In this document: piece after piece, positions 1-5,996 of the stretch | How positions within the stretch are numbered: the stretch's first letter is position 1 | How the letters are laid out: each line of letters begins with the position of its first letter | Source of the DNA: an uncultured Bacteroidota bacterium | GTDB taxonomy: Bacteria > Bacteroidota > Bacteroidia > Bacteroidales > SZUA-534 | DNA: 20,039 nucleotides | NCBI GenBank assembly: GCA_937885735.1 | Contig: CALABN010000217.1 | Coordinates: 1 to 20,039, forward strand | Reading direction: 5' to 3' | Notes under the pieces: model-generated | What the model was told of the DNA's origin: nothing | The model's database searches: none | Seen by the model: only the letters and a program-made list of their open reading frames with translations | Program-made: the position numbers and the translations under genes

Positions 1-2
1 AC

Positions 3-407
3 ATGAACATGAAGAGCACGAATTCCGATTTTACCCACAAGCTGTATTCAGGGACGGTCAACAACCGCACTTTCCCCTACGTGGGCATCTACGGCGGCAC
101 CTCCACCTCCGGCTTTGACTGCTCCGGACTTGTGTATTACGTTTACGGTCAGTTCGGATATAACTTAAGCCGCGGCGCGGGCGGACAGTGGAACAACAAC
201 GGCAGACAGGTCAGCGTCAGCGAGCTTCAGCCGGGAGACCTCGTGTTCTTTGCGGACGATGTCGATCTCATCGGTCACGTCGGAATATACGCGGGCGACG
301 GCAAGTTCGTCCACGCCTCCTCAAGCAGGGGACAGATCGTGTGCGTCGACCTCGCGGGAGCGTATTTCGATCAGTACTTCACCGGCGCGAAGAGAATAAT
401 AGACTAA
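3..407 (+). CDS. NlpC/P60-family cysteine peptidase (peptidoglycan hydrolase), probably 5'-partial
   Basis: NlpC/P60 peptidases cut D-gamma-glutamyl-diaminopimelate or similar bonds in peptidoglycan stem peptides. The motif FDCSGLVYYVYG puts the nucleophile at Cys40 (numbering from the ATG at base 3); the catalytic His92 lies in GHVGIYAGDG and the third polar residue is His104 in KFVHASS. QPGDLVFF, the strand before the His motif, is also typical. Only the catalytic domain is visible, with no signal peptide. Because the ATG is two bases from the window edge, the true start is probably upstream and the visible part is the C-terminal domain of a longer secreted protein. Codons are strongly GC-ending (ctc, ggc, gcg, gtc), unlike every gene after base 480, and the style resembles clostridial genomes. 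It ends in its own terminator and is not functionally linked to the genes that follow. The domain is certain; the taxonomic source is inference. Confidence 0.85.
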   Translation: MNMKSTNSDFTHKLYSGTVNNRTFPYVGIYGGTSTSGFDCSGLVYYVYGQFGYNLSRGAGGQWNNNGRQVSVSELQPGDLVFFADDVDLIGHVGIYAGDGKFVHASSSRGQIVCVDLAGAYFDQYFTGAKRIID

Positions 408-420
408 GAAGAATATTGAA

Positions 421-458
421 CCGTCGGCAGACCGTAAAAGGCTTGCCGACGGTTTTTT
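421..458 (+). terminator. Rho-independent terminator after the NlpC/P60 gene
   Basis: A perfect 9-bp stem, CCGTCGGCA (421-429) with TGCCGACGG (444-452), is followed by six T (453-458). It starts 13 bases after the NlpC/P60 stop codon. It is the last element that matches the GC-rich left segment. Confidence 0.85.
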
Positions 459-481
459 AATGAGTGTTTTGAATAATTATC

Positions 482-673
482 GGCTGTATTGGCTATTTCA
501 ACGAAAATGCAAAGAAGGGCAACCGTAAATATTTCACTGCAGGTGTCGGCTTGAGAATGGCAATGTTGGGTTTGGACTTTTCGTATCTGATTCCATCAGG
601 CAACTTCTCTAACAGCCCATTGAAGAATACTTGGAGATTCTCTTTGACAATCAATTTTGATGAAGCAAACTAA
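482..673 (+). pseudogene. porV: 3' remnant of porV (lptO), T9SS outer-membrane protein; 5' part missing
   Basis: Reading in the frame of base 482 gives 63 residues ending in a stop at 671-673, including GYFNENAKKGNRKYFTAGVG, GLDFSYLIPSG and NSPLKNTWRFSLTINFD. This matches the last beta-strands of PorV/LptO, a FadL-like outer-membrane barrel of about 390 residues that shuttles T9SS cargo to the PorU sortase. The frame is closed by TGA at 470-472 and has no usable start codon, so over 80% of the gene is absent. The following gene is ispF, and a porV-ispF order is known in Porphyromonas, which supports the identification. The missing 5' part is probably an assembly join rather than a real deletion, because unrelated GC-rich sequence begins within about 70 bases. 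The call rests on C-terminal similarity and neighbourhood. Confidence 0.75.
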
Positions 674-699
674 TAATTTGTATTGATGACTAATAAAGT

Positions 700-734
700 G
701 GGACTATGATGCTTTCGTGGTCCCTCTTTTTTTT
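700..734 (+). terminator. Rho-independent terminator after porV
   Basis: The 7-bp stem GGGACTA (700-706) / TGGTCCC (718-724), with one G-T pair and an 11-base loop, is followed by an eight-T run at 727-734. It lies 27 bases after the porV stop and separates porV from ispF transcription. Confidence 0.75.
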
Positions 735-770
735 GGTGAATTCTATAAATTCACCGTTTAAAATGTAAAC
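735..770. repeat. Two adjacent short inverted repeats in the ispF leader
   Basis: GGTGAATT (735-742) and AATTCACC (748-755) form a perfect 8-bp inverted repeat with a 5-base spacer. GTTTA (756-760) and TAAAC (766-770) form a second one immediately after. They sit between the porV terminator and the ispF start at 810. They could be an operator or a leader hairpin; no function can be assigned from sequence. Confidence 0.5.
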
Positions 771-809
771 TAAATGGGCTATTATAGGACCCACCTTAAA
801 TAATTTGGT

Positions 810-1289
810 ATGAAGATACGCGTTGGATTTGGCCTTGACGTTCATCAGTTGACCGAAGGCCGTAAAATGGTGGTTGGCGGGATAGAAGTTCCGCATACAA
901 AGGGCCCGCTCGGCCATTCAGACGGTGATACATTGATTCACGCCATTTGCGATGCCTTGCTTGGTGCCGCCAATATGCGCGATATTGGCTATCATTTTCC
1001 CGATACGTCGGCAACATATGAGAATATCGACAGCAAAATCATACTCAAGAAAACCGTTGACCTGATTGCCAGCAAGGGCTATGCCATTGGCAATATCGAT
1101 TCCACTATTTGCCTTCAACGTCCTAAAGTCAAGGATTTCATACCTAAAATGCAACAATGCCTTGCCGATGTGTGTGGCATTGATGTCGAGGATATCTCAA
1201 TAAAGGCTACAACTACTGAAAAACTCGGATTTGAGGGCCGCGAGGAAGGTATGTCGGCCTATGCCGTTGTCTTGATTCAGAAAGACTGA
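810..1289 (+). CDS. ispF: 2-C-methyl-D-erythritol 2,4-cyclodiphosphate synthase
   Basis: IspF cyclises CDP-methylerythritol 2-phosphate to methylerythritol 2,4-cyclodiphosphate with release of CMP, in the cytosolic non-mevalonate isoprenoid pathway. The protein is 159 residues, the usual size for this trimeric enzyme. The divalent metal ligands are visible as Asp10 and His12 in GFGLDVHQL and His44 in DTLIHAICDALLGA. GHSDGD at 35-40 carries the loop histidine, and the C-terminal TTTEKLGFEGREEGM is the cytidine/diphosphate-binding signature. The ATG at 810 gives a complete N-terminus (MKIRVGFG), so the start is secure. There is no Shine-Dalgarno. A terminator and about 75 bases separate it from the porV remnant, so it probably has its own promoter, although no clear TAnnTTTG box is seen. 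It converges on the CoA-transferase gene. Confidence 0.97.
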   Translation: MKIRVGFGLDVHQLTEGRKMVVGGIEVPHTKGPLGHSDGDTLIHAICDALLGAANMRDIGYHFPDTSATYENIDSKIILKKTVDLIASKGYAIGNIDSTICLQRPKVKDFIPKMQQCLADVCGIDVEDISIKATTTEKLGFEGREEGMSAYAVVLIQKD

Positions 1290-1299
1290 AATACATAAG

Positions 1300-1346
1300 G
1301 ACGCACTTGGCCTCTGCCCATTTTTTTTCAAAATGGGAAACTGCGT
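1300..1346. terminator. Hairpin between convergent ispF and CoA-transferase genes, possible bidirectional terminator
   Basis: An inner perfect stem CCCATTTT (1317-1324) / AAAATGGG (1330-1337) is flanked by GACGCA (1300-1305) and TGCGTT (1342-1347, last pair G-T). It occupies the 99-base gap between two converging genes, where a shared terminator is expected. The T-run lies inside the hairpin rather than after it, so the call is tentative. Confidence 0.45.
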
Positions 1347-1388
1347 TCTATTTGAAGAAGATTTGTGCAAACTGAATTTCAGACAGCC

Positions 1389-2699
1389 CTATCCTATAAA
1401 GTGAAAGTGAGGACCGAAACGTTCAAATGCTGCACGGTCCAAATCTTCCTGAACGCTTGGATGGGCAATGCTCGTTATTAGTTTTGCCCGTTCCTGCATA
1501 GTGCGGCCGTAGAGGTTTACTGCGCCAAATTCCGTTACAAACCAGTGAATGTGGAACCGTGTGGTTACTACGCTTGCGCCTGGAGTAAGTGTAGGAACAA
1601 TCTTGCTTATGCCTTTCTTTGTTATTGACGGCATTGCGATTATAGCCTTTCCTCCTTTAGACCTTGATGCACCATAAATGAAGTCGATTTGACCGCCTGC
1701 GCCTGAAAATTGCTTGGTTCCTATGGAATCGGCGCAAACTTGGCCTGTCAAGTCAATCTCTATTGCTGAATTTATGGCTGTCATTTTGGGTTGCTGTGCA
1801 ATGACGAATGGGTCGTTGGTGTAGGCTACGTCTTGCATCAGCACTTGAGGATTGTCGTTTACAAAGTTGTAGACCTTGTTTGAACCCAACAGGAATGTAG
1901 ATACAATCTTGCCTTTGTCAAGTGCCTTGTTGGCACCAGTGATTACGCCCTTTTCTACCAACTTCAGTACGCCATCGGCAAACATTTCGGTATGGATGCC
2001 TAAATCCTTGTGGTTTTCAAGACAGGCGAGGGTGGCGTTTGGCAATGAACCGATGCCCATTTGCAGGCAGGCTCCGTCCTCTATGAGCTCGGCACAGTGA
2101 CGACCAATGGCAAGGTCGGTCTCGTTAGGCTCTTCATAGAATTTCTCAATCAGAGGAGTGTTGTCTTCGACAAAAATGTTGATACGGCTCATATGGAACC
2201 TTGCATCGCCATAGGCACGTGGTACATTCTTGTTGACAACGGCAATGACGCAGTCGGCCACTTCCATAGCGGCAAGGCAGGCGTCAACCGATGTGCCCAA
2301 CGATACAATTCCATTCTCGTCGGGTGGGCAGACTTGAATCATTGCAACGTTGCATTTCAGGTAACCTTCGCGATAGAGGCGTGCAGCCTCGCCTAAAAAT
2401 ACAGGAATGTAGTCGGCGTAGCCCGATTGTACGTTCTTGCGGGTGTTTGCACCGACAAAAAATGCATCGTGCTGGAATATTCCTTCAAATTCGGGTGCCG
2501 AATAAGGAGCCTCGCCTTCAGTGTGAAAATGATGAATATGAACATTTTTCAGTTCGCCGTTTCGTCCGCGGTCGCACATTGCCTTTATCAATACTTGTGG
2601 TGCATTGCCAATGGCGTTCAAGTGCACGTGGTCGCCCGATTTGATTACTTTGACGGCTTCTTCGGCGGAAACGAAATTGATTTTGGTATTCATATTCAA
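1389..2699 (-). CDS. Acetyl-CoA hydrolase/transferase family protein, 4-hydroxybutyrate or butyrate CoA-transferase type
   Basis: This family moves CoA between acyl-CoA and acetate (or another acid) through a glutamyl-CoA intermediate. The 436 residues match the usual ~430-450. GIHTEMFADG places the expected catalytic glutamate at Glu238, the same number as in the well-studied 4-hydroxybutyrate CoA-transferase of Clostridium aminobutyricum. QMGIGSLPNA (213-222) and FSGAGGQIDF with GASRSKGGKAI (331-353) are the CoA-binding and oxyanion loops. No signal peptide, so cytosolic. The start could be Met1 or Met3 (MNMNTK); Met1 is used here. A -7 box lies 37 bases upstream. It stands alone, with no butyrate or succinyl-CoA genes beside it, so the acyl substrate (butyryl, 4-hydroxybutyryl, propionyl or succinyl) cannot be decided. 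Family secure, substrate open. Confidence 0.88.
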   Translation of the reverse strand: MNMNTKINFVSAEEAVKVIKSGDHVHLNAIGNAPQVLIKAMCDRGRNGELKNVHIHHFHTEGEAPYSAPEFEGIFQHDAFFVGANTRKNVQSGYADYIPVFLGEAARLYREGYLKCNVAMIQVCPPDENGIVSLGTSVDACLAAMEVADCVIAVVNKNVPRAYGDARFHMSRINIFVEDNTPLIEKFYEEPNETDLAIGRHCAELIEDGACLQMGIGSLPNATLACLENHKDLGIHTEMFADGVLKLVEKGVITGANKALDKGKIVSTFLLGSNKVYNFVNDNPQVLMQDVAYTNDPFVIAQQPKMTAINSAIEIDLTGQVCADSIGTKQFSGAGGQIDFIYGASRSKGGKAIIAMPSITKKGISKIVPTLTPGASVVTTRFHIHWFVTEFGAVNLYGRTMQERAKLITSIAHPSVQEDLDRAAFERFGPHFHFIG

Positions 2700-2736
2700 T
2701 ATTTATGTATTATTATGCAGTCTTTAAAAACGCCCG

Positions 2737-2744
2737 CAAAAGTA
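2737..2744 (-). promoter_or_regulatory. Putative -7 box for the CoA-transferase gene
   Basis: On the minus strand this reads TACTTTTG, a match to the Bacteroidetes TAnnTTTG -7 element, 37 bases before the start codon. No clear -33 TTTG is seen at the expected distance. Confidence 0.45.
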
Positions 2745-2878
2745 ATCTTTTCTTTTAAATAAATGTACTTTATGACTTGTTTTTGATTTTTATTTTGATG
2801 CATAAAAATGCAAACGGTTGAATATTGATTCGGGTGCTCAATGGTCGTGCGAATAGGTTCGTCTTTGTTGGGCAAAAC

Positions 2879-2916
2879 AAAAAAAAGTGATGCAGGCTAA
2901 AGCCTTGCATCACTTT
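2879..2916 (-). terminator. Rho-independent terminator of the PepSY-like lipoprotein gene
   Basis: On the minus strand a long stem (arms 2902-2916 and 2884-2897, one bulged base, TTTA loop) is followed by a T-rich tail (2886-2879). It begins 23 bases after the lipoprotein stop codon at 2940. Confidence 0.8.
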
Positions 2917-2939
2917 GTGCTTTGTGTGAATGGAATGTG

Positions 2940-3848
2940 TTATTTGATTTCGGAATAGATAACCTCTCCATAATCTTTGGTTAAGTGAAAGGTCATTCCG
3001 TAGTATTTGCCACTATTGTCTTCTTCATATTTTATTGACGTTAATGCTGCTTCTGGATGTTGTGCTTCGTATTCTTTCTTGTTGGCGATTGCAAAGTCTG
3101 GTAGTTCTGTGTTGATGTCAAGAGGATACCACGTCTTAATCCACGTCATTTCTTTGTAGTTGCTTTTTGGACAAATGATTACGTGCTTGATTGTGCCGTT
3201 TTCGTTGATGAAAATAGTCATGTTTGTGCCGTCAAAGGTAGAGCCGATGACTTTTGCGTCGGGGTATTTGTCTTGGGCCAATTGCTTGAATGGGCGGTGG
3301 TCGTATGGCCATATTATTGGACTGCCCATATGGTAGTCGTTATAAGATAGTAAGGTCCCGTCTTCGAGAATGATAATGTTGTTGTAGTAGTTTTCTACTA
3401 TTCCCATTCCGTAGTCGTAAGGTCCACAGAAGATGAATTGATATTGTTTTTGCTCAAATCCTATTTTTGAGTCTTCGAAGATGAATTCATAGTGTGAGTA
3501 TCCTTTGACTCCTGACTGGGCATATGCATCGTATACTTCTTGTGGTATCAAGTCGTAGTCTGCTTCGATGTTTATTTCTTTTCTATTCGACAACCAATCA
3601 TCGTTTTGATAGACGGCTAGGTTTGAAAGTCCGTTTTTGTCGGTAAAGGTTATTTCTGTCGCCTCTGATTCTGTCCTTTGTAAATAAAAATGGTCGATTA
3701 TCGCGTCAGGGTACCGTGCGAAAAAGTCATTCGCAATGTTCTCTGGAAGCGAGTGGTCTTCGGAGTCGTCAATGGTGTCGTCGTTGTTGCAGGCGGTTAG
3801 GATTGTCGCAAATATGACATAAGTAAGGATTGCCTTTAATCCGTTCAT
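2940..3848 (-). CDS. Lipoprotein with repeated PepSY-like (BLIP-like) units
   Basis: The 302-residue protein starts with a lipoprotein signal: hydrophobic residues 6-17, then ILTAC with the lipidated Cys20. It is followed by NNDDTIDD, an acidic stretch like the Bacteroidetes surface-export signal, so it is probably shown on the cell surface. The mature part contains at least three units of the same design: helix with F..RYPDA or KYPDA or QHPEA, then two or three strands. They lie at about 34-95 (FFARYPDAIID, EITFTDKNG), 187-243 (QDKYPDAKVIG, TIFINENG) and 250-302 (EAQHPEAALTS). This pattern is that of the PepSY-like/beta-lactamase-inhibitor-like domains common in Bacteroidetes; no molecular function is established for them in general. 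The gene is visibly more AT-rich than its neighbours. It is a single-gene unit with its own -7 box and terminator. Confidence 0.8.
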   Translation of the reverse strand: MNGLKAILTYVIFATILTACNNDDTIDDSEDHSLPENIANDFFARYPDAIIDHFYLQRTESEATEITFTDKNGLSNLAVYQNDDWLSNRKEINIEADYDLIPQEVYDAYAQSGVKGYSHYEFIFEDSKIGFEQKQYQFIFCGPYDYGMGIVENYYNNIIILEDGTLLSYNDYHMGSPIIWPYDHRPFKQLAQDKYPDAKVIGSTFDGTNMTIFINENGTIKHVIICPKSNYKEMTWIKTWYPLDINTELPDFAIANKKEYEAQHPEAALTSIKYEEDNSGKYYGMTFHLTKDYGEVIYSEIK

Positions 3849-3875
3849 TTTTTTTTATTAATAAATATTATTGTT

Positions 3876-3883
3876 CAAATATA
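3876..3883 (-). promoter_or_regulatory. Putative -7 box for the PepSY-like lipoprotein gene
   Basis: The minus strand reads TATATTTG, 27 bases before the start codon, matching TAnnTTTG. The surrounding sequence is very AT-rich and no -33 element is clear. Confidence 0.45.
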
Positions 3884-3940
3884 AAAGAAATTTCATTTTG
3901 CTTGGGTATTTATGCGAGATATTGGAGCTAATTAAACAAA

Positions 3941-3970
3941 AAAAAGTCAATCATTTCTGATTGACTTTTT
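3941..3970. terminator. Terminator following tRNA-fMet (also active-looking in the other direction)
   Basis: A perfect stem, AAAAAGTCAATCA (3941-3953) with TGATTGACTTTTT (3958-3970), has a 4-base loop. Read on the minus strand it ends in a T-run directly after the tRNA 3' end (3974), so it terminates tRNA transcription. The A/T symmetry makes it potentially bidirectional. Confidence 0.85.
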
Positions 3971-3973
3971 TAG

Positions 3974-4046
3974 TAGCGGGGGCCCGACTCGAACGAACGA
4001 CCTCTGGGTTATGAGCCCAACGAGCTACCAACTGCTCTACCCCGCG
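3974..4046 (-). tRNA. Initiator tRNA-Met (anticodon CAT)
   Basis: A full cloverleaf folds on the minus strand. Acceptor CGCGGGG (4046-4040) pairs with CCCCGCT (3981-3975) except at position 1-72, D-stem GAGC/GCTC, anticodon stem and loop TTGGG-CTCATAA-CCCAG, T-arm GTTCG-TTCGAGT-CGGGC, and discriminator A at 3974. Two features mark it as the initiator: the unpaired C1-T72 and the three consecutive G-C pairs in the anticodon stem. CCA is not encoded (the next bases are CTA), so it must be added after transcription, as is usual in Bacteroidetes. Confidence 0.96.
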
Positions 4047-4083
4047 ATGTATCTTAAGAACTTTCTCTTTCGCTTTGAGACCA

Positions 4084-4114
4084 CAAAAATAGTCCTTCCT
4101 GATAAGAAAACAAA
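4084..4114 (-). promoter_or_regulatory. Promoter of tRNA-fMet (Bacteroidetes -33/-7 type)
   Basis: On the minus strand TTTG (4114-4111), a 19-base spacer and TATTTTTG (4091-4084) match the Bacteroidetes primary-sigma consensus TTTG-N19-21-TAnnTTTG exactly. The -7 box ends 37 bases before the tRNA 5' end. It is the only promoter in the window with both elements perfect. Confidence 0.8.
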
Positions 4115-4200
4115 TTTTTTGAAGAAAAATTTACTTGTATATAAGTTGGTGATAATTAACGCAGTCTGGTCTGTAAAATGGAAAAATGTTTTTTGAAACA

Positions 4201-4668
4201 CTATTCCATAACGTCGTCTGACGTTAATTTTGGAAATTTAATCTTCGATTTTACAACGTATGAATCGGGGTAAAGCGAGCGTATTTGATGATAAAATGCG
4301 TTTGCCTCGCCACGGCTACGAAAATCGCCTACGCACAGTTTGAAATATGGCGCCTTGTATTCGGTGTAAATCTGTGCAGGGTCAAAATCGGGGAAATTCT
4401 TAAGGAATTGTTGGCTTGTGGTGGACATTGTGGCACGGGCGTTCTGTCCAGAACCTGAAAAAATCTGAATCCGATAGCCCGAAACGCCTTCACGCTTGTT
4501 GGCATCGGCATAAATGTCGACCATTTTATAGAGAATGGAGTCCTGTTTGAGTGATATTTTGCCATACTCGGGCTGTTGCTCGTTTATCTGATAAAACAAG
4601 TCGTTGTTCTGCGCCATTGCGGTGCTGAATGCCAATGCGCCAAATATTACGGCAATGATTTTCTTCAT
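4201..4668 (-). CDS. Exported SPOR-domain protein
   Basis: The 155-residue protein has a signal peptide (MKKIIAVIFGALAFSTAMA, likely cut before Gln20) with no lipobox cysteine, so it is periplasmic or released. After a 45-residue linker, residues 64-144 form a SPOR domain: GYRIQIFSGSG (first strand), then APYFKLCVGDFRSRGEANAF, the second repeat with the usual GxF/YRxxxEA signature, and a final strand YVVKSKI. SPOR domains bind peptidoglycan stripped of stem peptides, typically at division sites. The short size and architecture match the small SPOR proteins common in Bacteroidetes. It is divergent from thiL and shares the 224-base intergenic region with it. The partner or process is unknown. 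Confidence 0.85.
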   Translation of the reverse strand: MKKIIAVIFGALAFSTAMAQNNDLFYQINEQQPEYGKISLKQDSILYKMVDIYADANKREGVSGYRIQIFSGSGQNARATMSTTSQQFLKNFPDFDPAQIYTEYKAPYFKLCVGDFRSRGEANAFYHQIRSLYPDSYVVKSKIKFPKLTSDDVME

Positions 4669-4690
4669 TTCTCTGTAGTTGTTCGGAGTG

Positions 4691-4698
4691 CAAAGATA
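4691..4698 (-). promoter_or_regulatory. Putative -7 box for the SPOR-domain gene
   Basis: The minus strand reads TATCTTTG, 22 bases before the start codon, an exact TAnnTTTG match. No -33 TTTG is visible at 19-21 bases. Confidence 0.55.
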
Positions 4699-4853
4699 TA
4701 CAATTATTGAAAAAGATTTTTCTTGAAGTTGCCGTACTTCCAGTTTTGTTGTGTTCTTTGATATGTAAAAAATAGATTTACAGTAAAATGTGTATTGTGT
4801 GGATTATTGTCAATGTCAGTCCTTTAAAATGTGGAACTCACCCAAACTTTCCT

Positions 4854-4861
4854 TACTTTTG
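4854..4861 (+). promoter_or_regulatory. Putative -7 box for thiL
   Basis: TACTTTTG matches TAnnTTTG and lies 31 bases before the thiL ATG. There is no TPP-riboswitch-like sequence in the short leader. Confidence 0.55.
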
Positions 4862-4892
4862 CGCATCTAGTTAAGATAAGAAGAATCAAATT

Positions 4893-5939
4893 ATGGCAGA
4901 AAATAGAAAAACGGCCACCCCATTGTCTGATTTGGGCGAGTTCGGCCTAATTGAGAGGCTTGTAAAGCCTATTACAATCAAGAATTCATCGACATTGAAA
5001 GGCGTTGGCGACGATTGTGCGATAATCAGTTCGGAGGGTAACGACATTGTGGTCACTACCGACCTTCTTGCGGAAGGCATTCATTTCGACCTTGTATATA
5101 CACCATTGCAACATCTTGGTTACAAGTCCGTTATGGTAAATCTTTCCGACGTGTACGCTATGGGTGCCACGCCAAAGCAGATTACAGTGTCGTTGGCTGT
5201 GTCGTCGAAATTCTCGGTTGAGGCGCTCGAACAGCTGTACGACGGTATGAAAAAGGCTTGCGACCGTTACGACGTGGACCTTGTAGGTGGCGACACCACA
5301 AGTTCGATGACGGGTTTGGTCATCAGCATAACTGCCATTGGACAGGTTGAACACGGAAAGGCATTCTGCCGAAACGGCGCCAAACCAGGCGATTTGGTTT
5401 GCGTATCGGGCGATTTGGGTGGCGCTTATGCGGGACTTCAGATTCTGCGTCGCGAGAAGGATGTGTATATGATTGACCCGAATAATCAGCCTGACCTTTC
5501 AAAATATGATTATGTGATTGAACGCCAGTTGAAGCCAGAGGCTCGCCGTGACGTCATCAAGGCTATCAGGGAAAAAGGCCTTAATCCGACATCTATGATT
5601 GACATCAGCGATGGATTGTCGTCGGAACTGTTGCACATCTGCAAACAGTCGGGTGTTGGTGTCAAGATTTACGAGAACAAACTGCCTGTTGACGCACAGA
5701 CAGAGGCTGTCGCCGAAGAACTGAATATGGATGCCACTATGGTGGCAATGAACGGAGGCGAGGACTATGAACTTCTGTTCACCATTCCAGCCGACCAGGT
5801 TGAAAACGCAGGCGATATGCCAGAGTTTGCCATTATAGGCCAGATTACCGACGAACCTGAAGTATATACGCTGATTGGGCGAAATGCTGGCAGTGCGCGC
5901 ATTTCGGCACAAGGTTGGAATGCTTACAAGAAAGGATGA
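4893..5939 (+). CDS. thiL: Thiamine-monophosphate kinase
   Basis: ThiL phosphorylates thiamine monophosphate with ATP to give thiamine diphosphate, the last step of cofactor synthesis, in the cytosol. The 348-residue protein has the AIR-synthase/PurM-like fold in order. GVGDDCAI (37-44) and TTDLLAEGIHFD (55-66) bind metal and substrate; VNLSDVYAMGATP (82-94) and GGDTTSS (132-138) complete the N-terminal half. The C-terminal half has MIDISDGLSSEL (235-246) and MNGGEDYELLFT (286-297). All expected Asp residues are present. Other thi genes are not adjacent, which is common for thiL. The ATG at 4893 gives a conserved N-terminal LGEFGLIERL after a short lead-in and sits 31 bases from the -7 box. 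gpsA starts 57 bases downstream from its own -7 box. Confidence 0.97.
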   Translation: MAENRKTATPLSDLGEFGLIERLVKPITIKNSSTLKGVGDDCAIISSEGNDIVVTTDLLAEGIHFDLVYTPLQHLGYKSVMVNLSDVYAMGATPKQITVSLAVSSKFSVEALEQLYDGMKKACDRYDVDLVGGDTTSSMTGLVISITAIGQVEHGKAFCRNGAKPGDLVCVSGDLGGAYAGLQILRREKDVYMIDPNNQPDLSKYDYVIERQLKPEARRDVIKAIREKGLNPTSMIDISDGLSSELLHICKQSGVGVKIYENKLPVDAQTEAVAEELNMDATMVAMNGGEDYELLFTIPADQVENAGDMPEFAIIGQITDEPEVYTLIGRNAGSARISAQGWNAYKKG

Positions 5940-5967
5940 ATCTTGCCTCGTAAATCAATTTAACGAT

Positions 5968-5975
5968 TATATTTG
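5968..5975 (+). promoter_or_regulatory. Putative -7 box for the gpsA-pgi operon; decides the gpsA start
   Basis: TATATTTG matches TAnnTTTG and is 21 bases before the ATG at 5997. A TTG at 5973 in the gpsA frame lies inside this box, so it cannot be the start codon if the box is used. A weak TTG (5943-5945) sits 22 bases upstream. Confidence 0.6.
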
Positions 5976-5996
5976 CCAATAATTAAAACCGAAAAT

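Noticed and set aside
188..460. Arginine-rich open frame overlapping the NlpC/P60 gene
   Set aside because: It is the +2 shadow of a GC-rich gene; low-complexity Arg-rich product and no independent start signal.
3..460. Horizontal transfer of the NlpC/P60 gene into this genome as the preferred explanation
   Set aside because: No mobile element, repeat or att-like site is visible and the join truncates porV; an assembly chimera needs fewer assumptions.
2061..2644. Several plus-strand frames opposite the CoA-transferase
   Set aside because: The minus-strand frame encodes an intact CoA-transferase with all motifs; these are antisense shadows.
4011..4196. 61-codon plus-strand frame overlapping tRNA-fMet
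   Set aside because: It starts inside the antisense of the tRNA and has no family signature; the tRNA and its promoter explain the region.
4669..4892. TPP riboswitch upstream of thiL
   Set aside because: The conserved CTGAGA-type core is not present and the predicted leader is only about 25 bases.
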